29,023 nt of DNA from a virus. The notes beneath the pieces are model-generated. The model saw only the letters and a list, made by a program, of their open reading frames with translations. It ran no database searches and was not told where the DNA came from. The stretch spans positions 1-29,023 of the IMG/VR virus record IMGVR_UViG_3300027721_000055. One strand, written 5' to 3'. A program made the translations under genes and the position numbers. This document shows, in pieces, positions 21,634-29,023 of the stretch (the first letter of the stretch is position 1; the number at the start of each line of letters is the position of its first letter).

Positions 21634-23407
21634 GAAAAATAAGTATGACCCTATCTTGCTCGCGAACGGGAGCTGGGACGTTGGCGGTGTTCTAGTAAAC
21701 GAACCGTGCAACGAGCTCAGTGCAATGCTCTACGCCTTTGCAGAACACACAATTCCTGGAGCGAGGGCTTACTTGTTCTGGCGAATCGCGGACGTCCTTT
21801 GGAACGGCGATGACCGGCCCCAGCCGCTCTTTGAGAAGCATCCTTGGGCCGAACAAATGATCGCGGCTGCGGCCAAAGAAAAGTACTTGGCTATCGGTGG
21901 GGCCGCATCGAGCGGGAAAAGTTACGTCATGGCTGGCTGGGCCGTGGTGAACTGGCTAGCTGCCCCGGACCGAACCTTGATTCTGGTAACGTCCACCACT
22001 CTCCGGGAAGCCAGAAAGCGGATCTGGGGCGCGGTGATTACTTTGCTGACCTCGGTCCCCGGATTACCAATCAAGATACGCGATTCAATTGGCTCAGCGA
22101 ATTACATAGACAACAACGGCGTGATCTTTGACCGGGCTGGTTTGAGCTTGATCGCCGCTGAAAAATCGAAGACTCGGGAAGCCAGCGGCAAGCTCATTGG
22201 TATCAAGCAAGAGCGAGTGATCCTGGTCGCGGACGAGTTGAGCGAGCTCAGCCACTCGATCATGCAGACGGCCTTGTCGAACTTGAGCGCTAACCAAAAC
22301 CTGCGCGTGGTTGCGATGTCCAACCCGTGCAGCCGGTTCGATGCTTTTGGGGATTGGTCCGAGCCGAAGTCTGGCTGGGACTCGATCGTCACGGACCGGG
22401 ACATGAGTTGGAGAACCAAGTACAATGGTTTGTACCTGCGCTTCGATGCCGAGCAGAGTCCGAACTTGCTGACCGATGGGGACCCCTACCCCTGGTTGCC
22501 CACCAAGAAGCGGATCGAAGAGGCCAAGCAAAACTTGGGCGAGAGCAGCCGGGGATACATGCGAATGTACCGGGCGGTCTTCTTTGACTCGGACGAAGCT
22601 GAAGGAGTCTACGGCGAGAACGAGCTTATGCGGGGCGGGGCCCTGCAAAGCGTTTCGCTCCGGGAGTCCACTCCGATCGCCGCGCTGGATCCAGCCTTCA
22701 CGAACGGAGGGGACCGCACGATGCTCCGGTTCGGGGAGATCGGCTACGACGAGCGGGGCCAGTACACCTTGCAGTTCAAAGACTCGGTCCTGCTCTTCGA
22801 GGACGAGACGAACAAGGCGGTCCCGCGAACGTACCAAATTGTGCAGCAGCTCAAGGCCCAGTGCCAGAAGCGGGGGATTAGGCCCGAGAACGTAGCCATC
22901 GATGCGACCGGGGCCGGAGCCCCCTTCTGCGACGTGGTGGCCCAGGACTGGAGCCCGGACATTTTGCGGGTGGTATTCGCCGGAAAAGCCACGGACCGGC
23001 GAGTCAGCATGAACAACCAGACCCCGTGCCGCGACCTGTACGTGAACCGGGTGAGCGAGATCTGGTTCGCTGGGAAAGAGTTGATCCGGTGCAATCAGCT
23101 CCGGGGGATCGACCAGGAACTCGCGCGAGAAATGACAGCACGCCAATACGAAACGGTCAAGGGCGGTGAGGGCTTGCGGATGAAGGTCGAGTCCAAACCA
23201 GACTTCAAAAAGCGAACCGGATATTCCCCCGACAACGCGGACGCCGCATTCTTGCTGATCGATCTGGCGCGAAACCGGCACGGGCTGATCGCGCTCGAAC
23301 CACTGAAAGACTTGCCGGACAACCAAATGTCTCGGCGTCAGATCTCTTTCCGCGACCTGCAAATCCAGTCCCGAACTTCGTACTCTGAGCTGATTTCCCT
23401 GGATTAA
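21620..23407 (+). CDS. terL: Phage terminase large subunit (ATPase and nuclease)
   Basis: The protein is 595 aa from a TTG at 21620; a GTG at 21632 is an equally possible start, and no in-frame ATG exists nearby. The ATPase shows Walker A GGAASSGKS (93-101), Walker B ILVADE (201-206) and the coupling motif MSNP (233-236). The RNase H-like nuclease shows acids D357 (IAALDPAF), D428 (VAIDATGAG) and a third in NADAAFLLID near residue 550. It pumps DNA into the capsid and cuts concatemers. Its stop coincides with the first of four GACAGTTA motifs. No SD sequence. Confidence 0.93.
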   Translation: MARQVKNKYDPILLANGSWDVGGVLVNEPCNELSAMLYAFAEHTIPGARAYLFWRIADVLWNGDDRPQPLFEKHPWAEQMIAAAAKEKYLAIGGAASSGKSYVMAGWAVVNWLAAPDRTLILVTSTTLREARKRIWGAVITLLTSVPGLPIKIRDSIGSANYIDNNGVIFDRAGLSLIAAEKSKTREASGKLIGIKQERVILVADELSELSHSIMQTALSNLSANQNLRVVAMSNPCSRFDAFGDWSEPKSGWDSIVTDRDMSWRTKYNGLYLRFDAEQSPNLLTDGDPYPWLPTKKRIEEAKQNLGESSRGYMRMYRAVFFDSDEAEGVYGENELMRGGALQSVSLRESTPIAALDPAFTNGGDRTMLRFGEIGYDERGQYTLQFKDSVLLFEDETNKAVPRTYQIVQQLKAQCQKRGIRPENVAIDATGAGAPFCDVVAQDWSPDILRVVFAGKATDRRVSMNNQTPCRDLYVNRVSEIWFAGKELIRCNQLRGIDQELAREMTARQYETVKGGEGLRMKVESKPDFKKRTGYSPDNADAAFLLIDLARNRHGLIALEPLKDLPDNQMSRRQISFRDLQIQSRTSYSELISLD

Positions 23408-23621
23408 CTGTCCACATCCACACCCCCCACTTTGAAAAGTATTTCAAAAGAAAAAGGGAATGAGAAGGTAATGGACATTTGTTGTAGACAGTTATTTACA
23501 TAAGTCATTGAAATTTCAACAAAAGGGTCATTTTTGGAAAAATGGTCATAACTGTCTAGTGCATGGTCTGAGAGGTAGTCTGGAAAAAAGAATATATAAG
23601 AGGGTATGTGGTGGACAGTTA
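23405..23621. repeat. Nested inverted repeats around a central palindrome (GACAGTTA sites)
   Basis: Four copies of GACAGTTA occur in alternating orientation. The outer pair is TAACTGTCCAC (23405-23415) and GTGGACAGTTA (23611-23621), perfect inverses; the inner pair is TAGACAGTTAT (23485-23495) and ATAACTGTCTA (23548-23558), also perfect. A 12-bp palindrome TTGAAATTTCAA (23508-23519) is centred at 23513.5, the centre of the outer pair being 23513. Short stems TTTGAAA-AGTA-TTTCAAA and CATTTTT-GG-AAAAATG also occur. The region is AT-rich and non-coding, suggesting an origin, packaging site or control region. Confidence 0.8.
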
Positions 23622-23639
23622 TTTTGATACAGGGCTGTT

Positions 23640-23668
23640 GCACGCTACACTTCGCCAGTGTAGCGTGC
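23640..23668. repeat. Perfect 12-bp hairpin
   Basis: GCACGCTACACT (23640-23651), loop TCGCC, AGTGTAGCGTGC (23657-23668). There is no T-run on either side, so it is not a standard intrinsic terminator. It may be an RNA structure, a processing site or part of the neighbouring repeat element. Confidence 0.8.
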
Positions 23669-23703
23669 GGGCTTCGGGTACCCATTAAGCTCAAAGAATT
23701 TAC

Positions 23704-23732
23704 TTGCTTTCTGGTGAGCGTTCGGGTACATT
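23704..23732 (+). promoter_or_regulatory. Promoter-like sequence with hairpin ahead of the virion gene block
   Basis: TTGCTT (23704-23709), 17 bp, TACATT (23727-23732), then 7 nt and the ATG at 23740. The boxes are imperfect, but the spacing matches the better promoters in the window. CGGGTA-CATT-TACCCG (23723-23738) is a 6-bp hairpin ending 1 nt before the ATG. Confidence 0.4.
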
Positions 23733-23739
23733 TACCCGC

Positions 23740-24183
23740 ATGAGTTTGATGACCGGAAGTTTAAGTGACAAAGCCCGCCTGATCGCACCCGAGTCGAGCC
23801 GGTTGCTGCGTGAAGCCCGCCGCTTGCGGAAGCAGGGTTACGGCAAAGCCTCAGAGGAGATGATGATGGCCGGTACCCAGATGAAGCTGGGCGAGGGCGG
23901 GGGCATCAAGTCGGCCGAGGACAAGGTCGCCACTCAAAAATTGTCGGAACAAATGGATCAAGCTAAGATTCGGTCGGTCAACGAAGCTGGCCAAGGAGCC
24001 TTGCAGGGCCGGATCGGTTTTGCCCAGTCGATCGAAGAACGCGCAAAGACCATGCAGCCGGGCGAAAACATTTATGAAAAGGCTCAGGCGGAAGCTCCTA
24101 AGTTTGGCGTGACTCCCGCACAGCTCACGGGCTTCTTCAAGCGCAAGGGCCTAAGTTTCGGATCCGCACCAAAACCACTTTAA
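23740..24183 (+). CDS. Unknown virion-region protein, helical
   Basis: The protein is 147 aa from the ATG at 23740, preferred to a TTG at 23704 because of the promoter-like sequence and hairpin directly before it. It is helix-rich and basic (SRLLREARRLRKQGYGKASEEMMM, DKVATQKLSEQMDQAK) and ends with a segment (APKFGVTPAQLTGFFKRKGL). No family is recognised. Position directly after the terminase and at the head of a coiled-coil gene block suggests a minor or internal virion protein or assembly factor. Confidence 0.65.
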   Translation: MSLMTGSLSDKARLIAPESSRLLREARRLRKQGYGKASEEMMMAGTQMKLGEGGGIKSAEDKVATQKLSEQMDQAKIRSVNEAGQGALQGRIGFAQSIEERAKTMQPGENIYEKAQAEAPKFGVTPAQLTGFFKRKGLSFGSAPKPL

Positions 24184-24187
24184 TAAA

Positions 24188-25057
24188 ATGGCTGAACTAG
24201 AAAAAGACACCCGGGGTTCCAAACAAAAAGCAGCTGAAGATAAGTCTAAAGCCGACGAGCAAACGCGGAAAGACTACGAGGCGAGGGCCGCAAGGATCCT
24301 CGCGGCGGACCGCCCTGCTTCGATTAAGCTTCCGGAAGGCGAAACCCAAGGTGCACAACTTCGGGGCACTGACAACCGCATGGAAAAAAGTTCAGCCGAA
24401 CGCGGCGAGCTGATCGGTATGCGTCGGGGCATCCCAATTTATGCGACCGCTGAGGGTCTGTACGGCGCGCCAAAAGAACTCGCTCCTGCCGTCGCCGCAC
24501 AAGAGGCTATCGCAGCCACGAACAAGGCTCCAGCACAAGCGGCTGTCCAAGCAAAGCCCGCTGTTATTGAAACACTTGATCAACAACTCGCCGCGTACCA
24601 AGCCCGCGAAGCTCCGAGAGCTGCCGCCATGCAGGTTACCCCGGAATCCCGGACGTACTTCAGCCCCGCGTTCGCTAGGGAAATGGACGCCGCCCGCGAA
24701 AAAGAGAACGCTCTGGCCAAGCGCGGCGGTGCCGCAGAAGTGGCTCGACGCGAAACTGAAAAGGCTGCGTACACCAAGTTTGAAAGCGACTTCGTCCAGA
24801 GCACTGGACGTGAAAATGCTCGGCAACAAATTGCAGCCGGTACCGCTAGCCCAGAACTTATTGCTAAGTACCCCGAACTAAACCCGCTCAAAAGCACGGC
24901 AAAGCCAGGGGAAGATGACTACGGGAAAACGCTTTCAGAATTAGAATTAGAGACTGTGAACAAGGGAATCTTTAAGCCGAGTGCGGCTCCCGCAAGCGCA
25001 GCTCCTCAAGCTGGGGTCCCGCGCAAGAGAATGTTTGCACGCGTAAGACGTAAGTAA
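24188..25057 (+). CDS. Ala/Lys/Glu-rich helical protein, possible internal virion or scaffold-like protein
   Basis: The protein is 289 aa and starts 4 bp after the previous stop. It is low-complexity and highly charged (KQKAAEDKSKADEQTRKDYEARAARIL, AREMDAAREKENALAKRGGAAEVARRETEKAAY), with alanine-rich linkers and a basic C-terminus (RKRMFARVRRK). Such composition is seen in phage internal virion or scaffolding proteins, but no homology is recognised. Its stop overlaps the next ATG by one base (TAATG). Confidence 0.6.
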   Translation: MAELEKDTRGSKQKAAEDKSKADEQTRKDYEARAARILAADRPASIKLPEGETQGAQLRGTDNRMEKSSAERGELIGMRRGIPIYATAEGLYGAPKELAPAVAAQEAIAATNKAPAQAAVQAKPAVIETLDQQLAAYQAREAPRAAAMQVTPESRTYFSPAFAREMDAAREKENALAKRGGAAEVARRETEKAAYTKFESDFVQSTGRENARQQIAAGTASPELIAKYPELNPLKSTAKPGEDDYGKTLSELELETVNKGIFKPSAAPASAAPQAGVPRKRMFARVRRK

Positions 25058-26085
25058 TGGCAACACAACCTGCTGAAATACCGTTTGCAGTGGACTCTGA
25101 TATTACCCCTTTGCAGGGTAAGTTCTTTGCGTCCGTGACCCAGAACGTGCGCGACCCAAACTTGCGGAGCCAGCTCTACGACAAGGTTCGATCGACGTTC
25201 GGGGGTATCCAACAGGCTCGGGACATCCAACGGATCAAGCTCCAAGAAGACGAGGACCGGGCAATCGGGCTCGAGCTTCGAAGGGCGCAGCTCGACAACA
25301 GCCGGATGGAGCTGGGTCTTGCTCGCGATAAAGTTCGCCAGCAACAAGAAGCTGCTGCAAAAACTGGCGAATTTAATTCCACCTTTGATGACTTCGTTAA
25401 TTACGAGCTCGACGGTCTCAGCCCAGAAGAGGGCAAGAAAAGGCTCAATATGTTCGGGGCCCAGTACGCGGACGTAGTGACCTATAATCCTGCGGCCAAA
25501 GCCAAACTGGAACTGATCAATAATTCTTTGGAGACAAAGCGTCAATCAAGTGGGCTGACTACCGGAACGCTTAAAGACTTAGGCACTGTTGGAAATGATA
25601 AAGCAGCCGAAAATTTACTACCAGGAAGTACTCAAACGCTTGAGTATCAAACGGCCAAGCTAGCTGCCGCTCAAAAACAAGCTGACCGGGACCGTAGGAC
25701 TGGCCTTGCTGCGAACATTGCCACAAGTTCGGTTGCTGAGAAACTAGCAGATAAGATGAATAAAGATTTAGCGGAGACCATCGATACCGGTGGTACGCCG
25801 CGCTGGAGCACGATTGACGTTACCTTGAAAGAACTCGATAAGTTTGGCTTTATCACTCCCGAAGAAAAAGTACAGCTTTTGGAATATGGTATCGACCCCC
25901 TCAAAAAGAAGGGAGACGCTACCAAAGTAAAGGGTAAAAAAACTTTGAGTGAGGGTCTGGATATTCTTCAGAATATTTCTGCCGCAGCTTATGCCAGAGC
26001 TGTGGCATCTAGAGCGAATGCTGATGCCCAAATCAATGCGACCCCGGCTGAAACAGATCCAGTTGACTCGCTTTTTCCCGAGTAA
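25057..26085 (+). CDS. Coiled-coil protein, possible internal virion protein
   Basis: The protein is 342 aa. A long coiled coil covers about residues 50-105 (GIQQARDIQRIKLQEDEDR, LELRRAQLDNSRMELGLARDKVRQQQEA), followed by further helical segments. No membrane segment or catalytic motif is visible. The start overlaps the upstream stop (TAATG) and the next gene, 49 bp on, encodes a giant protein. By analogy with podoviruses, where internal core proteins are grouped this way, it may be part of the ejected inner core; that is inference from order and composition only. Confidence 0.6.
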   Translation: MATQPAEIPFAVDSDITPLQGKFFASVTQNVRDPNLRSQLYDKVRSTFGGIQQARDIQRIKLQEDEDRAIGLELRRAQLDNSRMELGLARDKVRQQQEAAAKTGEFNSTFDDFVNYELDGLSPEEGKKRLNMFGAQYADVVTYNPAAKAKLELINNSLETKRQSSGLTTGTLKDLGTVGNDKAAENLLPGSTQTLEYQTAKLAAAQKQADRDRRTGLAANIATSSVAEKLADKMNKDLAETIDTGGTPRWSTIDVTLKELDKFGFITPEEKVQLLEYGIDPLKKKGDATKVKGKKTLSEGLDILQNISAAAYARAVASRANADAQINATPAETDPVDSLFPE

Positions 26086-26091
26086 TTTTAC

Positions 26092-26121
26092 TTGACTCGT
26101 GAACCGTTTATAGCGTACCTT
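26092..26121 (+). promoter_or_regulatory. Promoter-like sequence ahead of the giant virion gene
   Basis: TTGACT (26092-26097), 18 bp, TACCTT (26116-26121), then 13 nt to the ATG at 26135. The -10 is weak. The flank ACTTGACTCGTGAACC matches the one at 5258 (ACTTGACCCGAGAACC), so a shared control element is likely. Confidence 0.4.
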
Positions 26122-26134
26122 GTGCGGTAACGCT

Positions 26135-29023
26135 ATGTCGCTAATTCAAAAAGACTCCGAAGGTAAATCGTACGAAATTCTCACGCTCCCCGAATGGGAA
26201 GCTAAACAAGAAAAACCAATTCAGGATCTTGAAGGTCTTGGTGGATTTCTAAATTACGCCACCGGAGCTTTAGCCAAAGCTGGCCAAGACCCCGAAGAGA
26301 CTTACGGAAAGGTCCAACAAAATCTTTTTCGAGTAGCTGTAGACCGGGGCCTAGTTGAGGCTCCAGATCAGGAAGATCCCGAAGCTCCCGCAAAACTTCA
26401 AAAAGCTTTTGAGGGATTCTCGAACCGAGTTTCAGAAGACTCCTTGCGCAACTTTAGCTTGGTGGCGAACTCACTCCGGGACACAGACCCCGAAGCGTCC
26501 GCAACCTTTCAATCGTACTACGAACGCGCTTCCGAAGACCGTAAAGCGAACCGGCTTACTGTGCTCGCTCCGGACGAAGAGTCGAATCTGGAAGAGCTCA
26601 AGTCCAAGTACTTGACCTTGGATCAGGTTCGGGACGCTCGAATCCAAACAGCGAAAGAGAACGGCTTGGCTTACGTGGACTACCGCGCGGACGATAAGGG
26701 CCAGCGCGGAGTTTGGGTCAACCCTGACCCGACCATCGCTAAAGACCCAGCGTCCATTCTCGACTCGTTCGAGCGTTCGAATAATTTGATCAGCGCGTCC
26801 ACCCTGAAGTTTGCGCGCCAACAAATTGAGCCGAACCCCGGCCGAGACACAGCTCCTTGGCAAGATACTCAAAACGCGGAGCTTCAAAACTTTATTCAAG
26901 ATAGCCGCAAACAGCAGAAATCACAGGACCCCGAACAGGCTGCGTTCGCTCAACAAATTCAAGGGGCTCTAAAGACGGCCGGAGAGTACCAGGACCAAGC
27001 CTTTAAGCAGGGCGGTACAGCCGAAGAGGCTCTAAAGAAAGAAGTCACCAAGTCTGTAGAGTCCGTACAAATACGTTCTACTTTCTCGGGTTACGCCGCA
27101 CCATCCTTCGTACAGAAGGGAACCGGAAAAGTTGCCGAAGCAGAGATCGGAAGAACCTACGACAATCTAAAAACAGCGTACCCAAACAACGCGTTGTTTT
27201 CCCAGTACACTCGGGACCAGTTTGTTAAAGCGGCCGGGGACTTGGTAAAGCAAGGCTTGGAAGCACCGGTCAATAACGATGACCCAACCAAGAACTTTGT
27301 GAAGCTCAGTGACGGGACGTACAGCCCTTTGAGCTCTACAGCTTTATTGCCAAAGGCGTCCTTCGAATCCGCGATGGACAAGCTCGGTTTGGACGACCGC
27401 GCGAAAGCTGCTGCCGAGGTTACTCGCAAGGGCTACATCGCAAACAATTCGGATGCTATTGAAGAAGCTCTCGAACAGTTCGACGGAGAACGCTTTACGG
27501 ACTTCTCGATGAAGTGGCTTGATAAGCAGGACCCACTGGCGCGTACGAGCAAAGCGGACCTGATCGAAGACTATATGTCCGAGGCGTCCAAGCGCACGGA
27601 CTGGAACGTTTTCTCTGCTAAAGCAACGGGCGTCGGAATGTCTGTCGTCAAGTCCTTTAATCCAATCATTCAAGCGATCGGTGGAGGCGTTAGTAATCTC
27701 GCGGGATTCGATGCGGGCAAACAAGTTTTCCTAGACTGGGCTATCGCTGACGCGACGACCGAAGCGAACCGTAAAAAGTATACCAACCTTTACGGGTCCG
27801 ACTTGGGCCTTGGTTACGAATTCTTGTCCCAAGCCGCACCGATGGTGGCGGATATCGCTTTGACTGGTGGTGCCAGCGCTGTGGCCAAGGGGGCCGTTAA
27901 GGGTCTGGCTCGCGGCGTGGCTGTTGAGGCGACCGAGCAGGTTGCGAAAAAGGGCATCAAGGGCTTGCTGGCTACAGAAATTTCAATCCCGGTCGGCAAG
28001 CTCGTTCCGTCTTCCGCTCAAGAGTTTGCGGGCAACGTCACCAAGAACTGGATCGCTAAAGCTCTGAGCCCGGAAACACGCACCTTGTTTGGTCAAAGTT
28101 ACGCCCGTAAGTTTGCGGACGTAGCGACCGGCCCGGTCGGCGCTGACTCGGCCTTGGTTGCGAAAGTATTCCAAGGAATTAAATCGGACCTCGCAAACAA
28201 GCTGCCCCTGGCTGCTGGGGTAGTTACCCAGCGTGCGTCAAGCTTTGCTCGCTCGGCCCAGGGCCAGTACGTCGATACCACTCTGAGTATGCGTGCTGAG
28301 GTAAACCCGGACGGTTCCAGGAAGTTCACGGACGATCAAATCCATAAGTCAGCTTTGACGCACTCGCTAGTTTCTGGATCTATCACGGCCTTGGTCGAAC
28401 AAGGTTTTGGCAAAGTGTTTGGAGAAGGTGCCGACGCCATCACGTACGGTAAAGCGAACCTGCAACAACTTAAGTTCTACACGAACCGTGTATCGGGAGC
28501 CTTGAAACGGAGCAGCTTGGGCGGAGAAGAAGTACTCAACGCACTCAAAACCGTCACTCGCGAGATCGTAAAGGATTCCGGTTACCAAACTCTTAAGCAA
28601 GGCGGCGGAGAGTTCGGAGAAGAGTTCACCGACCAGCTGGCGCAGGCGGTCGCGCAGTCGATGCTGACCAACAAAGACCTCGATGTGGTTACCGCACTCA
28701 AGGACAGCTTCCACGCGGGCTTGCTAGGTTTCGGTTACGGTGCTGGAATTCACGGGGCCACCACTTCGGGGATTTTCTCGAAGCAAAACATTCGTAGGGA
28801 TTACGAGCAAGGGATCGCGCAGTCCGTTGAAGGCCGCGTCCTGAGCGGAGTCATCGCCAAGCTGGAGTCTGACAATCAAAGCCCTGAAACTGTCGCAGTT
28901 CTCAAGAACCGCATGCAACTTGCAGCGCGTAAGTTTCAACCAGTTAGCGAACGGATTCCGGTCCGTCCAGCTTCTGCGGACGTGATCGTTGCCTTGGACG
29001 GTTTGGAAGAGCAGCCCCTGAAC
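26135..29023 (+). CDS. Giant virion-type protein, possibly internal/ejection protein (3' end outside window)
   Basis: The frame from the ATG at 26135 is open without a stop for 963 codons to the right edge, so the C-terminus is missing. The first ~450 residues are soluble, charged and helical. From about residue 500 there are glycine/alanine-rich, weakly hydrophobic stretches (VGMSVVKSFNPIIQAIGGGV, PMVADIALTGGASAVAKGAV) that could associate with membranes. This pattern, the size and the preceding coiled-coil genes resemble the large internal virion proteins of podoviruses that form a channel during DNA ejection. No peptidase, transglycosylase or polymerase motif was recognised, so the role is inferred. 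Confidence 0.65.
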   Translation, partial: MSLIQKDSEGKSYEILTLPEWEAKQEKPIQDLEGLGGFLNYATGALAKAGQDPEETYGKVQQNLFRVAVDRGLVEAPDQEDPEAPAKLQKAFEGFSNRVSEDSLRNFSLVANSLRDTDPEASATFQSYYERASEDRKANRLTVLAPDEESNLEELKSKYLTLDQVRDARIQTAKENGLAYVDYRADDKGQRGVWVNPDPTIAKDPASILDSFERSNNLISASTLKFARQQIEPNPGRDTAPWQDTQNAELQNFIQDSRKQQKSQDPEQAAFAQQIQGALKTAGEYQDQAFKQGGTAEEALKKEVTKSVESVQIRSTFSGYAAPSFVQKGTGKVAEAEIGRTYDNLKTAYPNNALFSQYTRDQFVKAAGDLVKQGLEAPVNNDDPTKNFVKLSDGTYSPLSSTALLPKASFESAMDKLGLDDRAKAAAEVTRKGYIANNSDAIEEALEQFDGERFTDFSMKWLDKQDPLARTSKADLIEDYMSEASKRTDWNVFSAKATGVGMSVVKSFNPIIQAIGGGVSNLAGFDAGKQVFLDWAIADATTEANRKKYTNLYGSDLGLGYEFLSQAAPMVADIALTGGASAVAKGAVKGLARGVAVEATEQVAKKGIKGLLATEISIPVGKLVPSSAQEFAGNVTKNWIAKALSPETRTLFGQSYARKFADVATGPVGADSALVAKVFQGIKSDLANKLPLAAGVVTQRASSFARSAQGQYVDTTLSMRAEVNPDGSRKFTDDQIHKSALTHSLVSGSITALVEQGFGKVFGEGADAITYGKANLQQLKFYTNRVSGALKRSSLGGEEVLNALKTVTREIVKDSGYQTLKQGGGEFGEEFTDQLAQAVAQSMLTNKDLDVVTALKDSFHAGLLGFGYGAGIHGATTSGIFSKQNIRRDYEQGIAQSVEGRVLSGVIAKLESDNQSPETVAVLKNRMQLAARKFQPVSERIPVRPASADVIVALDGLEEQPLN

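Noticed and set aside
22094-23362. A 422-codon open frame on the minus strand opposite the terminase large subunit
   Set aside because: It is antisense to a gene with clear ATPase and nuclease motifs, has a valine/arginine/proline-rich composition typical of mirrored GC-rich codons, and shows no recognisable domain.
23640-23668. The 12-bp hairpin as a rho-independent terminator
   Set aside because: Neither flank has a T-run in the reading direction.
23404-23694. A 96-codon minus-strand frame in the non-coding region after the terminase
   Set aside because: It runs straight through the inverted repeats and the perfect hairpin, has no coupling to neighbours, and lies opposite to the local gene direction. 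The repeats explain the DNA better.
1-29023. tRNA genes, CRISPR arrays, insertion sequences, integrase or phage RNA polymerase
   Set aside because: I found no cloverleaf-like sequence, regularly spaced repeats, transposase, integrase or RNA polymerase motifs. By-eye reading could miss a tRNA; a covariance search would settle it.

Overview
The window is a piece of a tailed double-stranded DNA phage genome (Caudoviricetes, probably podovirus-like). The evidence is a terminase large subunit, a tail-fibre protein, a virion-type lysozyme, large coiled-coil or internal-virion-like proteins, and a compact replication cassette. The host cannot be named. Most starts lack a Shine-Dalgarno sequence, many genes overlap as ATGA or TGATG, and two good promoter-like sequences sit directly on a start codon. 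This fits a host that tolerates SD-independent or leaderless initiation. Sampled gene-dense lines are about 55% GC, with AT-richer islands.

Layout. From 1 to 7408 (+ strand): a tail fibre cut by the left edge, three unrecognised structural-type proteins, a conserved small protein, a lysozyme flanked by two related 41-43 aa proteins, and a neck/connector-like protein. From 7409 to 16851 (- strand) lies the replication and recombination module, read right to left: RuvC-like resolvase, small protein, SNF2-type helicase, PD-(D/E)XK nuclease with a probable Fe-S cluster, probable ssDNA-binding protein, small coiled-coil protein, family A DNA polymerase with an intein, primase-helicase and a small acidic protein. 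From 16889 to 21608 (- strand) is an accessory cluster with coiled-coil proteins, a dATP/dGTP diphosphohydrolase-like protein, an RNA ligase, a 35 aa membrane protein and a terminase small subunit-like protein. From 21620 to 29023 (+ strand): terminase large subunit, a 332 bp non-coding element full of symmetrical repeats, then three virion proteins and a very large one cut by the right edge.

The most striking object is in the DNA polymerase. A 318-residue intein (10112-11065) interrupts it between motifs B and C. In the intein's own frame there is no endonuclease. A complete 229-residue HNH endonuclease (zinc-ribbon-like start, HNH core, C-terminal helix-turn-helix) is encoded entirely inside the intein in the +1 frame of the same strand (10123-10812). 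The same DNA therefore appears to carry two proteins: the splicing element, and the nuclease that would spread it. The start of the HNH frame has a promoter-like arrangement and a GGTA-N4-TACC-GC-ATG block also found ahead of the virion gene at 23740, which hints at independent expression.

The polymerase, primase-helicase, ssDNA-binding candidate, nuclease, helicase and resolvase together would copy and process the phage genome. A hairpin terminator just ahead of the polymerase could limit its expression. The 23408-23739 element lies between the packaging and virion genes and is a candidate origin, packaging site or late control region.
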